Below, piece after piece: positions 38,251 to 47,619 of a stretch of DNA of 57,279 bases. The stretch's first letter is position 1; every line of letters begins with the position of its first letter. Source of the stretch: UMGS1781 sp045650705 (GTDB lineage: Bacteria; Bacillota; Clostridia; TANB77; CAG-508). The notes beneath the pieces are model-generated. The model saw nothing but the letters and a program-made list of their open reading frames with translations. It had not been told where the DNA came from and did no database searches. Location of the stretch: contig JAZRRK010000002.1 of the NCBI GenBank assembly GCA_045650705.1, positions 1-57,279 on the forward strand. The letters are read 5' to 3'. Made by a program: the position numbers and the translations under genes.

Positions 38251-38622
38251 ATGAAAAAGAAAATAGTAATATTAGTATGTATAATTTCTTTTATAGCTAT
38301 AGGATTTATATCTATGATAATTTCAGCAAATATAACAGGAGTGTTCAATCCAATTTCTGCTGTATATAATATTTCAAAAGTTATGTTTGATAAAGATGAA
38401 TTGTATGTTGTAGCACAAAAGAAACCTTGGAAAATTATGTTTTCAAAACCTTATATAGATGGGAAATCAGCACAAGATATCCTTGATGAATATATGAAAA
38501 ATGATGGTTATGAAATGTCAGATAGAATGGGAAGCATGATAACATATAAAAATGAAGAAGGTAATGAAAGAAGAATTCATTTTTCTGTGAATAAATATTA
38601 TTCGCTTTGGGAATGGATTTAA
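38251..38622 (+). CDS. Small membrane-anchored protein
   Basis: 123 residues with an N-terminal helix (about 4-26) and a small extracellular domain (SAQDILDEYMKNDGYEMSDR). RBS AAGGAGAT. Forms an operon with the two paralogues upstream. No function recognised. After it, 38623-38742 is AT-rich leader DNA with a possible TTGACC -35 at 38674. Confidence 0.65.
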   Translation: MKKKIVILVCIISFIAIGFISMIISANITGVFNPISAVYNISKVMFDKDELYVVAQKKPWKIMFSKPYIDGKSAQDILDEYMKNDGYEMSDRMGSMITYKNEEGNERRIHFSVNKYYSLWEWI

Positions 38623-38742
38623 CCAAATAGTAATTTGTAGAGCAGGTAATTATCTATATAAAATTTAAAAAATTTGACCACTTAGTTTAATGACATACAT
38701 AATATTTAATGATATAAATATTAGTGATAGGAGAAAAATTAA

Positions 38743-40017
38743 ATGAAAAAGATAAGGTTAAATATGCAAAAATCGAGAAAATTAGATAATTCTGCTAAAA
38801 TCTTTCCTTTATCTTCAGGAAGAAAATATAGTACAGTTTTTAGATTGTCAGTTATATTATTAGATAATATAGATCAAAAAGTTTTAAAAAAGGCAGTAAT
38901 AGAGTCATTAGATAGATATAAATGTTTTAAAGTAAAAATGAAAAAAGGTTTTTTTTGGCACTATTTAAAGTTCAATGAAAAAACTCCTATTATAGAAGAA
39001 GAAAAAAATGAGCCATGTAAATTTATTGATCCGAATACAAATAATGGATATTTATTCAAAATTACATATAAAGATAATAGAATAAACATTGATATTTTTC
39101 ATGCTTTAACAGATGGAAATAATGGTGCAATATTTTTTAAAGAAATAATTTATACATATTTAGAATTAAAATATCCAAAAGAATTAAAGAGTAAGAGTAA
39201 TAGAGCAATAAGAAAAGTAGAGTACAATACAGAAGATAGCTATATAGAAAATTATAACAAAAAAGTAAAGCCAAACAAAGTTGATAAGTGGGCATATAAA
39301 ATTGGTGGAGAGAAGTTAAAAAAAGGAAAAATAAATGTAGTTCATCAAATAATAAATTTAGAAGAATTAAAAAGAGAAGCAAAGAAGTATAATGCAACTA
39401 TAACTCAATATTTAACAGCAGCATTAATGTATTCTATATATACTCAAAATTATTTAAAACATAATGGAAGAGCACCAATAAAAGTATGTATTCCTGTAAA
39501 TTTAAAAAAATATTTTCCATCTAAAACAATTACAAATTTCTTTTCGTATATAACTGTTGAAGGAAATACAAACAAAGTAAATTTTAATTTATTTGATGAA
39601 ATTATTTTGTTTGTAAAAAATGAATTTAAACAACAATTAGAAATAGAGAAAGTCATTAAAATAATGTCAAACAATGTGAAGTTAGGAACACATATATTTA
39701 TAAAACTCATACCATTATTTTTAAAGATACCAATAGTTAGGTTAGCATATCTTGAAATAAGAAGGCATTTTACAATTACTTATTCTAATATAGGAAGAGT
39801 TGGTATTTTAGGAGAATATCAAAAATATATAGATAACTTTTTTGTATTAATAGCACCAGAAAGTTTTGAAAGAGTAAAATGTTCAAGTTGTACATTTGAA
39901 AATAAGATAGTATTTACTAGTACAGCAAATATTAAAAAAACGGGAATAGAAGATGCATTTTTTGAATTTTTAAAACAAAAAAATATAAGCATCAAGATGT
40001 TATGTGAAAATTACTAA
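38743..40017 (+). CDS. HxxxDG acyltransferase (condensation/alcohol acetyltransferase superfamily)
   Basis: 424 residues. The catalytic motif HALTDG (HxxxDG) is in NIDIFHALTDGNNGAIFF at about 118-123, and PIKVCIPVNLKKYFPSKTITNFF corresponds to the second conserved block of condensation/CAT-like acyltransferases. No carrier protein or adenylation domain lies nearby, so it is a stand-alone acyl- or peptidyl-transferring enzyme with unknown acceptor. RBS ATAGGAGA. It is the first gene of the cargo segment and has its own terminator. Confidence 0.75.
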   Translation: MKKIRLNMQKSRKLDNSAKIFPLSSGRKYSTVFRLSVILLDNIDQKVLKKAVIESLDRYKCFKVKMKKGFFWHYLKFNEKTPIIEEEKNEPCKFIDPNTNNGYLFKITYKDNRINIDIFHALTDGNNGAIFFKEIIYTYLELKYPKELKSKSNRAIRKVEYNTEDSYIENYNKKVKPNKVDKWAYKIGGEKLKKGKINVVHQIINLEELKREAKKYNATITQYLTAALMYSIYTQNYLKHNGRAPIKVCIPVNLKKYFPSKTITNFFSYITVEGNTNKVNFNLFDEIILFVKNEFKQQLEIEKVIKIMSNNVKLGTHIFIKLIPLFLKIPIVRLAYLEIRRHFTITYSNIGRVGILGEYQKYIDNFFVLIAPESFERVKCSSCTFENKIVFTSTANIKKTGIEDAFFEFLKQKNISIKMLCENY

Positions 40018-40090
40018 AATAAACCATATAAGGAATAAATATAATGATAAATTACAAGTTATATAGTAGAATTAGTTCGGAAATTAAAAT

Positions 40091-40132
40091 AATACCAAGA
40101 AAAAAGCATAAATTTCTTGGTATTGTTTATTT
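40091..40132 (+). terminator. Terminator after the acyltransferase
   Basis: Perfect 12-bp stem AATACCAAGAAA / TTTCTTGGTATT followed by a T-rich tail. Confidence 0.9.
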
Positions 40133-40189
40133 TTTTGCTATTTTATGATAAAATCTAAATATCTTATAAAAAGAAAGGAAGTTTTAATT

Positions 40190-40468
40190 ATGAACGACAA
40201 AGCTATTATTAATTTGATAGAAACTACCTTAACTGAAAAGATATGTCAAGATATTAATTATATAAGATATACTTTTTATGAATTAAAAGTAAAATATAAT
40301 TTATCAGAAGATGACTTATATCGTTTCTTAAAACTAATTAAAATAAAACTTGAGAATGAAAATTATAAAGTATATTTTACAGATTCAAAATTTACATATA
40401 AAAATGCAAATAGAACTGTACAGCCTAACGAAATTTTAATGGCAATAAAAGAATTTGAACAGGAGTAA
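40190..40468 (+). CDS. Small hypothetical protein
   Basis: 92 residues from ATG 40190 (RBS AAAGGAAG, slightly long spacing). Two or three helices, FYELKVKYNLSEDDLYRFLK suggesting a winged-helix-like fold, no clear DNA-binding signature. Followed closely by another small gene. Confidence 0.6.
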   Translation: MNDKAIINLIETTLTEKICQDINYIRYTFYELKVKYNLSEDDLYRFLKLIKIKLENENYKVYFTDSKFTYKNANRTVQPNEILMAIKEFEQE

Positions 40469-40472
40469 ATAT

Positions 40473-40646
40473 ATGAAATATAATCCATTTGATGTTGTTG
40501 AATTAAACAACAATGAAAAAGCAATAATGATTAGTGTTACAAGCAATTTCTATAATGTAAAAATCTTTACTCCTAACAATGAGAGTAAATTAATTCAAAT
40601 TAAAGACAGTGATATAAAAAGGACTTTATATCAAAAGAAAAATTAA
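40473..40646 (+). CDS. Small beta-rich hypothetical protein
   Basis: 57 residues from ATG 40473, with AGGAGT upstream. MKYNPFDVVELNNNEKAIMI looks like a short SH3-like barrel. Cotranscribed with the 92-residue gene (4-bp gap). The GatB promoter region (TTGACT at 40648, TTGACA at 40703) follows. Confidence 0.55.
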   Translation: MKYNPFDVVELNNNEKAIMISVTSNFYNVKIFTPNNESKLIQIKDSDIKRTLYQKKN

Positions 40647-40760
40647 TTTGACTTTTATGGACATTTATATTGTATTTTTGAGCATTTTATGAGATAATAC
40701 GATTGACAAATTTTAGAAATAATAACATTAGAATATAAATTTAATAGATTGGAGGAAAAA

Positions 40761-42203
40761 GTGAGCAGAGAAGATTATGAAATAGTTATTGGACTTGAGG
40801 TTCACAGTGAACTATCTACTAACACAAAAATATTCTGTTCTTGTCTAACAAAATTCGGAGGAGAGCCCAATACACACTGTTGTCCAATTTGTACAGCTAT
40901 GCCAGGAACATTACCAGTTTTAAATGAAGAAGTAGTTAAATATGCTGTAAAAGCAGGATTAGCAACAAATTGTGAAATTTCTATCGAAAGTAAAAACGAT
41001 AGAAAAAATTATTTTTACCCAGATTTACCAAAAGCATATCAAATTTCTCAATATGATGAACCACTTTGTAAAAAAGGATATATTGAAATTGAAACAGGAA
41101 AAGAAAAAAAGAAAATAGGAATAACTAGAATTCATATTGAAGAAGATGCAGGTAAATTAAATCATGATCCATACGGTAGAGGAACTTTAGTAGATTTAAA
41201 TAGAGCAGGTGTACCACTTATAGAAATTGTTTCAGAGCCAGATATGAGAAGTGCAGAAGAAGTTGATGCTTATCTAAAAAAATTAAAATCTATATTAGAA
41301 TATATAGAAGTTTCAGATTGTAAAATGCAAGAAGGTTCACTAAGAGCTGATGTTAATCTTTCAATAAGAAAAAAAGGTGCAACAGAGTTTGGAACTAGAA
41401 CTGAAATGAAAAATATGAATTCATTTAGATCAATTGTAAGAGCAATTGAATATGAAGCAGACAGACAAATTGAAGTAATTGAAAATGGTGGAAAAATTGA
41501 ACAAGAAACATTAAGATGGGATGATGTATCTGGAAAAACATTTTCAATGAGAGATAAGGAAGATGCTCAAGATTATAGATATTTTCCAGATCCTGATTTA
41601 CCAAGATTTACAGTTACAAAAGAAGTTCAATCAATTATAAAAGAAAGTTTGCCAGAATTACCTGAAAGTAGAAAGAAAAGATATATTGAAGAATATGGTA
41701 TTTCAGAAAGAGATAGCAATATTCTAGTTTCTTCTAAAAAATATTCAGATTTATTTGAAAAAGCAACAATGGTTTCTAATAATCCTAAAGCTGTTTCTAA
41801 CTGGATTATCACAGAAATAACTAGGATTATAAATGAAAAAGAAATGGAACAAAGCGAAATTCCTTTTAGTGCCGAACATTTAGGTAAGTTAATAAATTTA
41901 ATTGATAAAGGAACCATTAGTTCAAGTATTGGTAAAAAAGTTTTGGAAGAATTATTTGAAAATCCAAGAGAGCCAGAACTTATTATAAATGAAAATGGTT
42001 GGATTCAAATTTCTGATGAAGGGGCAATAAAAAATGTAGTGCTAAAAATACTAAAAGAAAATTCTCAATCCGTTGCAGATTATAAAGCAGGAAAAGATAA
42101 AGCATTAGGTTTTTTAGTAGGACAAGCAATGAAAGAAACAAAAGGAAAAGCAAATCCTAAAATACTAAACGAAATGTTTTTAAAAGAAATAAGTAACTTT
42201 TAG
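40761..42203 (+). CDS. gatB: Asp-tRNA(Asn)/Glu-tRNA(Gln) amidotransferase subunit B
   Basis: 480 residues from GTG 40761, five bases after GGAGG; the open frame continues 12 bases upstream through the ribosome site. GatB marks: VIGLEVHSELSTNTKIFCSC, the Cys pair CCPICTAMPG, KNYFYPDLPKAYQISQYD, and the C-terminal YqeY-like domain ending KGKANPKILNEMFLKE. GatB carries the kinase site and the tRNA tail-binding domain. Here gatB comes first (B-C-A order), which is less usual than C-A-B. It is unusual to find this housekeeping operon inside ICE boundaries. Confidence 0.95.
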   Translation: MSREDYEIVIGLEVHSELSTNTKIFCSCLTKFGGEPNTHCCPICTAMPGTLPVLNEEVVKYAVKAGLATNCEISIESKNDRKNYFYPDLPKAYQISQYDEPLCKKGYIEIETGKEKKKIGITRIHIEEDAGKLNHDPYGRGTLVDLNRAGVPLIEIVSEPDMRSAEEVDAYLKKLKSILEYIEVSDCKMQEGSLRADVNLSIRKKGATEFGTRTEMKNMNSFRSIVRAIEYEADRQIEVIENGGKIEQETLRWDDVSGKTFSMRDKEDAQDYRYFPDPDLPRFTVTKEVQSIIKESLPELPESRKKRYIEEYGISERDSNILVSSKKYSDLFEKATMVSNNPKAVSNWIITEITRIINEKEMEQSEIPFSAEHLGKLINLIDKGTISSSIGKKVLEELFENPREPELIINENGWIQISDEGAIKNVVLKILKENSQSVADYKAGKDKALGFLVGQAMKETKGKANPKILNEMFLKEISNF

Positions 42204-42246
42204 AAACTTTTAATATATTTTTATAAAAATTTTAAAGGAGGAAAAT

Positions 42247-42528
42247 ATGAACGAAGAAGAAATAAGACGCTTAGCAAAATTATCAAGATTAAGTTTGACA
42301 GATGAAGAGGTAAAAAAATTCTCAGCTGAATTAAAAGATATTATAGAACTTTGTCAACAAGTAAATAATATTAATACAGATGGGTTAGAAACATCTACAT
42401 CATCACTAGAAAAAAGCAATGTATTTAGAAAAGATGAAGTTAAAGAATGCATGGACAGAGAAAAACTATTAAGAAATTGTGAAGAAGTTGAAGATGGAAT
42501 GTTTAAAATACCTAAAGTAATAAATTAA
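42247..42528 (+). CDS. gatC: Amidotransferase subunit C
   Basis: 93 residues, MNEEEIRRLAKLSRLSLTDE and KSNVFRKDEVKE typical of GatC, which wraps around GatA and stabilises the complex. RBS AAAGGAGG. Lies between gatB and gatA. Confidence 0.95.
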   Translation: MNEEEIRRLAKLSRLSLTDEEVKKFSAELKDIIELCQQVNNINTDGLETSTSSLEKSNVFRKDEVKECMDREKLLRNCEEVEDGMFKIPKVIN

Positions 42529-42541
42529 TTGGAGGGAAATT

Positions 42542-44002
42542 ATGAAGTTATACGAATTAACTATACATGAATTACGCGATATGCTTAAAAACAAAGAAAC
42601 AACAGTTGTAGACATTACAAAATCATATATAGAAAGAATAAAAGAAGTTAACCCAAAATTAAATTGTTATATAACTGTTTGTGAAGAAGAAGCATTAAAA
42701 CAAGCTGAAGAAATTCAAAAAAAATATGATAATGGAGAAGATACTGGTTGGTTGTGTGGTATTCCAATTGCACTTAAAGACATTTTTTGTACAGATGGAA
42801 TAAAAACAACTTGTGCATCAAGAATGCTTGAGAACTTTGTTCCACCTTATGATGCAACAGCAGTAAAAAAACTAAAAGAAAATAATGCAATATTAATAGG
42901 AAAAACAAATATGGATGAATTTGCAATGGGAGCATCTAACGAACATTCTTATTTTTCACCTGCAAGAAATCCTTGGAATACAGAATATGTTCCAGGTGGT
43001 TCTTCAGGAGGTTCTGCAGCTGCAGTTTCAGCAAATTTAACAGCAGGTGCATTAGGAACAGATACAGGAGGCTCTATTAGAGAACCATCTTCATTCTGCT
43101 CATGTGTTGGACTTAAACCTACTTATGGTTTAGTTTCTAGATATGGTGTAGTTGCATTCGCATCTTCACTTGATCATATTGGACCAATTACTAAAGATGT
43201 AGAAGATGCAGCTATAATGCTTAATGCAATCGCAGGACATGATGAATTAGATTCAACATCAGTTGATATGCCAAAAAAAGATTATACACAAGCTTTAAAA
43301 AATGATATTAAAGGACTTAAAATAGGAGTACCAAAAGAATATTTTGGAAGTGCTATAAATCCTGAAGTTGCAGAAACTGTAAGAAATGCAATTAATAAAT
43401 GTAAAGAACTAGGGGCAGAAATAGAAGAATTTTCACTAGAAGTTACAAATTTTATTGTTCCAACATACTACATAACTTGTTGTGCAGAAGCAAGTTCTAA
43501 TCTTGGAAGATTCGATGGTGTAAGATATGGATATAGAACAAAAAACTATTCAACATTAGAAGAATTATATACAAAATCAAGAAGCGAAGGATTTGGAGAA
43601 GAAGTTAAAAGAAGAATAATGCTTGGTACATATGTATTGAGTTCTGGATATTATGATGCATATTATAAAAAAGCACTTGAAGTTAGAACATTAGTAAAAC
43701 AAGGATATGCAGATGCTTTCAAAAAATACGATGTTATAATGGCTCCAGTTGTACCTATGACACCTTTCAAAATAGGAGAAAGAATATCAGATCCTGTTGA
43801 AATGTATCTTATTGATATTTGTACAGCTTCTGCTAATATTGCAGGTTTACCAGCAATGTCAATTCCATGTGGATTTGATTCAAAAGGATTACCTATTGGA
43901 TTACAAATAATAGGAAAACCACTTGATGAAGAAAAAATATTACAAGTAGCTTATACATACGAACAAAATACAGAATGGCATAAAAAGAAACCAAACATAT
44001 AA
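42542..44002 (+). CDS. gatA: Amidotransferase subunit A
   Basis: 486 residues with the amidase signature. Catalytic Lys is in IPIALKDIFC (about 79), and the Ser pair in the GGSSGGSAAAV and GTDTGGSIREPSS strings (about 155 and 179). It releases ammonia from glutamine for GatB. RBS GGAGGG, 13 bases after gatC. Full-length and intact, so the cargo operon encodes a complete enzyme. Confidence 0.95.
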   Translation: MKLYELTIHELRDMLKNKETTVVDITKSYIERIKEVNPKLNCYITVCEEEALKQAEEIQKKYDNGEDTGWLCGIPIALKDIFCTDGIKTTCASRMLENFVPPYDATAVKKLKENNAILIGKTNMDEFAMGASNEHSYFSPARNPWNTEYVPGGSSGGSAAAVSANLTAGALGTDTGGSIREPSSFCSCVGLKPTYGLVSRYGVVAFASSLDHIGPITKDVEDAAIMLNAIAGHDELDSTSVDMPKKDYTQALKNDIKGLKIGVPKEYFGSAINPEVAETVRNAINKCKELGAEIEEFSLEVTNFIVPTYYITCCAEASSNLGRFDGVRYGYRTKNYSTLEELYTKSRSEGFGEEVKRRIMLGTYVLSSGYYDAYYKKALEVRTLVKQGYADAFKKYDVIMAPVVPMTPFKIGERISDPVEMYLIDICTASANIAGLPAMSIPCGFDSKGLPIGLQIIGKPLDEEKILQVAYTYEQNTEWHKKKPNI

Positions 44003-44061
44003 ATTTAATAAGTTTTTAAAATTTTGTTAATATAGAATCTTTAAGAAGGGAGGGAACTAAA

Positions 44062-44790
44062 ATAATAGAATTTAATGATGTATATTTATCTTATGGCAAG
44101 AATGATGTACTAAAAGGCATAAATCTTAAAATAGATAAAGGAAGTATAATTTCTATTATAGGACCTAGTGGTAGTGGTAAATCAACATTGTTAAGATGTA
44201 TATATGCATTTCCAAAAATAAAATCAGGCAAAGTTATTGTCAAGGGACAAGATATATATAAACTATCAAAAAAAGAATTGTACAAAGCAAGACAAGATAT
44301 TGGAATGGTATTTCAACAATTTAATCTTTATCCACAATATAATGTAATTGAAAACTTGATGTTAGCTCCAATTAAATTAAAAAAAGAAAACAGAGAAATT
44401 GTACATAAGAGAGCTTTAGAAATGTTACACAATGTTGGGCTAGAAGAAAAAGCTTTAGATTCCGTAGATAGTTTAAGTGGTGGTCAACAACAAAGAGTAG
44501 CAATTGCAAGAGCATTAATGATGCAACCTGATATTTTACTTTTTGATGAACCAACATCAGCATTAGACCCTGAAATGACTAAAGAAGTACTGAAGATTAT
44601 AGAAAAAATAGCTAAGCAAAAGAAGATTACAATGGTATGTGTAACACATGAAATGAAATTTGCAGAAAAAATTTCAGATAGAATAATATTTTTAGATGAC
44701 GGAAAAATCGTAATGGACGATTCGCCTAAAAATATATTTTACAATAATGATAATAGCAGAATTAATAATTTTATTAGTACAATATTATAG
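44062..44790 (+). CDS. glnQ: Amino-acid ABC transporter ATPase with apparent AUA start
   Basis: About 242 residues. Walker A IGPSGSGKSTLL, Q-loop VFQQFNL, signature LSGGQQQRVAIARAL, Walker B ILLFDEPTSALDP, H-loop VCVTHEMKFA: a GlnQ-type ATPase. The conserved N-terminus (IEFNDVYLSYGKNDVLKGIN) begins at 44062-44067 with ATA ATA GAA, 8 bases after GGGAGGG. No ATG, GTG or TTG is available between the ribosome site and this point; the next possible start (TTG 44188) would remove Walker A. So the start is most likely AUA at 44062, or an A/G sequence error of ATG. Downstream genes encode the binding protein and two permeases. Confidence 0.85.
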   Translation: MIEFNDVYLSYGKNDVLKGINLKIDKGSIISIIGPSGSGKSTLLRCIYAFPKIKSGKVIVKGQDIYKLSKKELYKARQDIGMVFQQFNLYPQYNVIENLMLAPIKLKKENREIVHKRALEMLHNVGLEEKALDSVDSLSGGQQQRVAIARALMMQPDILLFDEPTSALDPEMTKEVLKIIEKIAKQKKITMVCVTHEMKFAEKISDRIIFLDDGKIVMDDSPKNIFYNNDNSRINNFISTIL

Positions 44791-44802
44791 GAGGATATTA
44801 TA

Positions 44803-45642
44803 ATGAAAAAATCAAAAATAATAGTTTTTATAGTAATTTTAGCAGTAGTAATAGCTTTAGGTTTTATATTAACAAGAGGTAATGACAAAACAGCAGTTGA
44901 AAGAATTCAAGAAAGAGGAAAATTAATTGTAGGTACAGAAGGATGTGCACAAAATCTTAATTATAGAGATCTTGATGGAAACTTTAGTGGATTAGAAATA
45001 GAAATTGCAAAAGGATTAGCAAAAGAAATATTAGGAGATGAAAATGCAATAGAATATAAAATAATAACAGCAACAGACAGACCAATTATGTTAGATTCAG
45101 GGGAAGTAGATATAGTATTATCTACATATTCTGTTACAAAAGAAAGACTAGAAGCAACTGATTTTAGCTATCCATATTTTAATGATAATACTGGATTTAT
45201 AGTATTAAAAAATTCTGGAATTAAGAGTTTTGAAGATTTAAACGGAAAGAAAATAGGTCTTTTACAAAGTACAGCAACAATAGAAGCATTAGGTGCAGTT
45301 GCAAAAGAAAAAGGATATAATATTGAATTTCCACAATATACATCTTATGGAGATTTAAAAGCTGCTTTATCAGCAGGAAGAATTGATGCTTTTTCAAGTG
45401 ATAAATCAATTTTACAATCATATTTAGATGATGATACAATAATTCTTGATGATTCTTATGGTATGGAACCATACGGTGTAGGAATTAAACAAGGGTCAGA
45501 TTTATTAGATGTTGTTAATAAATGTATTAAAGAATGGGTTGAAGATGGAACTATTGATAAATGGACAGCTGAACATCATTTACCAGTTATGGATTGGAAT
45601 AAAATCGACCAAATTGCAAAAGATTTAGGATTAATTCAATAA
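44803..45642 (+). CDS. glnH: Amino-acid ABC transporter substrate-binding protein
   Basis: 279 residues, family 3 solute-binding protein (RGKLIVGTEGCAQNL, DLDGNFSGLEIEIAKGLA, DSGEVDIVLSTYSVTKER). The N-terminus is a membrane helix (about 4-23) without a lipobox cysteine (LGFILTRGND), so it is anchored by an uncleaved helix rather than by lipid. RBS AGGAGG. A hairpin terminator follows, which probably lowers permease expression relative to the binding protein. Confidence 0.88.
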   Translation: MKKSKIIVFIVILAVVIALGFILTRGNDKTAVERIQERGKLIVGTEGCAQNLNYRDLDGNFSGLEIEIAKGLAKEILGDENAIEYKIITATDRPIMLDSGEVDIVLSTYSVTKERLEATDFSYPYFNDNTGFIVLKNSGIKSFEDLNGKKIGLLQSTATIEALGAVAKEKGYNIEFPQYTSYGDLKAALSAGRIDAFSSDKSILQSYLDDDTIILDDSYGMEPYGVGIKQGSDLLDVVNKCIKEWVEDGTIDKWTAEHHLPVMDWNKIDQIAKDLGLIQ

Positions 45643-45650
45643 ATAATTAA

Positions 45651-45685
45651 AACGGATAGATATTTAATTTATTTATCCGTTTTTA
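45651..45685 (+). terminator. Intra-operon hairpin between glnH and glnP
   Basis: 8-bp stem AACGGATA / TATCCGTT and five T. A partial terminator inside the transporter operon. Confidence 0.75.
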
Positions 45686-45703
45686 CAAAGGGGAGCAAAT
45701 ATA

Positions 45704-46381
45704 ATGGGGAATGGACCTTTTTCTTATAATAAATGGTTAAAATTATTTAATAATTATGAATTATTTCTCGGTGGAATTAAAAACACTTTAATTGTAGCGT
45801 TAGGTGGCTTAATTTTAGCTTTTATTATAGGTTTAATAATAGGATTAATACTTTTCTATAAAGTAAAAATAGTTCAAAAATTATGCAAGATGTATATATC
45901 AATTATTCAAAACACTCCATTAGTTATTCAAATATTTGTATTTTATAGTGTATTACCAAGAATAGGAATAACTTTGGGAACAATGGAAATAGGTATTATT
46001 GCTTTGGCTTTACATTCAGGTACATACATTGCAAACATTATTTATAGTGCTTTAAATTCAATTCCAAAAGGACAATTAGAAGCTGCTTATAGTCAAGGCT
46101 TTAATTTTTTACAGAGTATGCATTATATTATATTACCTCAAGCAATAAAAATAGCTTTACCACCAACAACTAATCAATTAGTTAGTTTAATAAAAGATTC
46201 TTCACTTATGGCAGTTATTGCAGGTAATGACCTTATGAATGTTGTAAATAGTTTTGTAAGTAAAACATTAGTTTACGGACCTACATTTGTTGTTACAGCA
46301 TTAGTATATTTAGTACTTTGTTTGCCTTTATCTATACTATCAAGATGGCTTGAAAGGAGGAGCATAAAATATGAACAATAA
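45704..46381 (+). CDS. glnP: Amino-acid ABC transporter permease 1
   Basis: 225 residues, HisMQ/GlnP family. Five membrane helices, with the EAA loop at GQLEAAYSQGFNFLQSMHYIILPQA. RBS GGGGAG. Intact. Its 3' end overlaps the second permease by 11 bases. The two paralogous permeases would form a heterodimer. Confidence 0.9.
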   Translation: MGNGPFSYNKWLKLFNNYELFLGGIKNTLIVALGGLILAFIIGLIIGLILFYKVKIVQKLCKMYISIIQNTPLVIQIFVFYSVLPRIGITLGTMEIGIIALALHSGTYIANIIYSALNSIPKGQLEAAYSQGFNFLQSMHYIILPQAIKIALPPTTNQLVSLIKDSSLMAVIAGNDLMNVVNSFVSKTLVYGPTFVVTALVYLVLCLPLSILSRWLERRSIKYEQ

Positions 46382-47058
46382 ATGGATTAATGCAATAGAA
46401 AAATTATGCGAACCTTCTGTGGTAAAGTTTCTTTTAAGTGGAGTAAAAATCACAATAATTGTATCATTTTTTTCAATTATTTTTAGTTTATTATTAGGAA
46501 TTGTATTAGCATTTGCTAGAAATAGCAAGAATAAATATTTATCTAGATTTGCAACTATTTATATTGAAATAATGAGAAATTTACCATTATTATTACTGAT
46601 TTTGGCTGTTAGATTTATGACACCACTTAATACATTATATAGTGGCATTTTCGCAATATCTATATTTTCTGCTGCAATGATTGCAGAAATAATAAGAGGA
46701 CGGAATAAATAGTGTAAAATACACACAATGGGAGTCAGCTATTTCACAAGGATTCAATAAATTCGAAACAATAAGATATGTAATCTTACCACAAGTAATT
46801 GAAAGTATGTATGAACCAATTCTTAATCATTTTGTATCAATAATAAAAGATTCAAGTCTATGTTCAGTTATAGGACTATATGATTTGTTCTTTTCAAGCA
46901 AAATGCTTGTATCACAAAATCAATTTGTAACAGCTGAAGATGTTATAGTAATATATTTTATGGTTGCTTTAGTTTACTATGTGCTAAACATTTCATTAAA
47001 TACTATAATGAAATCTAAAAAAACAAGAAAATTTTTAAGGTGTTATTATAAAGTATAA
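46371..47058 (+). CDS. Amino-acid ABC transporter permease 2, interrupted by a CGGA +1 shift
   Basis: The frame from ATG 46371 runs through MIAEIIRG and meets an in-frame CGG at 46701; read as triplets it ends at TAG 46710. Reading CGGA (46701-46704) as one unit continues as INSVKYTQWESAISQGFNKF to the end at 47058. The family motif here is R-G-G-I-x-S, so CGGA stands for Gly. The corrected length is 228 residues, close to permease 1 (225). The downstream part has the EAA loop and the last helices, so without the shift the protein would lack its ATPase-binding site. Confidence 0.85.
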
Positions 47059-47090
47059 CAATTAATAAAATAGATATTATTAATATTTAA

Positions 47091-47125
47091 AGAGAGAGTT
47101 CACTTAAAACTCTCTCTAATTATTT
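47091..47125 (+). terminator. Terminator of the ABC transporter operon
   Basis: 10-bp stem AGAGAGAGTT / AACTCTCTCT, weak T tail. Confidence 0.65.
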
Positions 47126-47132
47126 GTATATA

Positions 47133-47168
47133 AATAATAGAATTTACTATCAAGCAAATTCTATTATT
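47133..47168 (-). terminator. Terminator after the XRE regulator (minus strand)
   Basis: Perfect 13-bp stem AATAATAGAATTT / AAATTCTATTATT overlapping the 3' end of the XRE gene; it can serve both strands. Confidence 0.7.
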
Positions 47169-47443
47169 TAAAAATTATTAAGATAATTATCAAATTCTTT
47201 TATTAAATCATTTGAAGTAGTTTTTAAAATTTTTGCAATTGCAGCAAGTTCATATTCTACAACTGATCTTGCTCCTGTTTCTATTTCATATAATGCTTGT
47301 GCTGAAATATCTAAACCGATATTCATTAATCTATCTGAAACATATTGCCTAGAATATCCCAATGCAGTTCGTGCATTATATATGTTAGTTCCACTTACAT
47401 TAAGTTTCCCTTTTAAAATTTCAAAAGGTTTTCTATTGTTCAA
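47168..47443 (-). CDS. XRE-family HTH regulator
   Basis: 91 residues with one Cro/CI-type HTH (about 17-75: NIYNARTALGYSRQYVSDRL, then ISAQALYEIETGARSV). TTG start after GGAGGTGGAG. Faces away from the response-regulator gene at 47620 and shares its upstream DNA. Probably a local repressor. No effector domain. Confidence 0.8.
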   Translation of the reverse strand: MNNRKPFEILKGKLNVSGTNIYNARTALGYSRQYVSDRLMNIGLDISAQALYEIETGARSVVEYELAAIAKILKTTSNDLIKEFDNYLNNF

Positions 47444-47619
47444 AACTTACTCCACCTCCAAAATCTAGAAATTAAGTTAATACATTGATTTTATCATTTA
47501 TTTTTGGTATAATTTATGGGCAGACGGTTATTTAAATTTTTAATATTTTTCGCAGATTTCGACAAAATATTATAAAAGTTTTATATATAATGTATATTAA
47601 TGTAGAAAGAGTGATTTTT

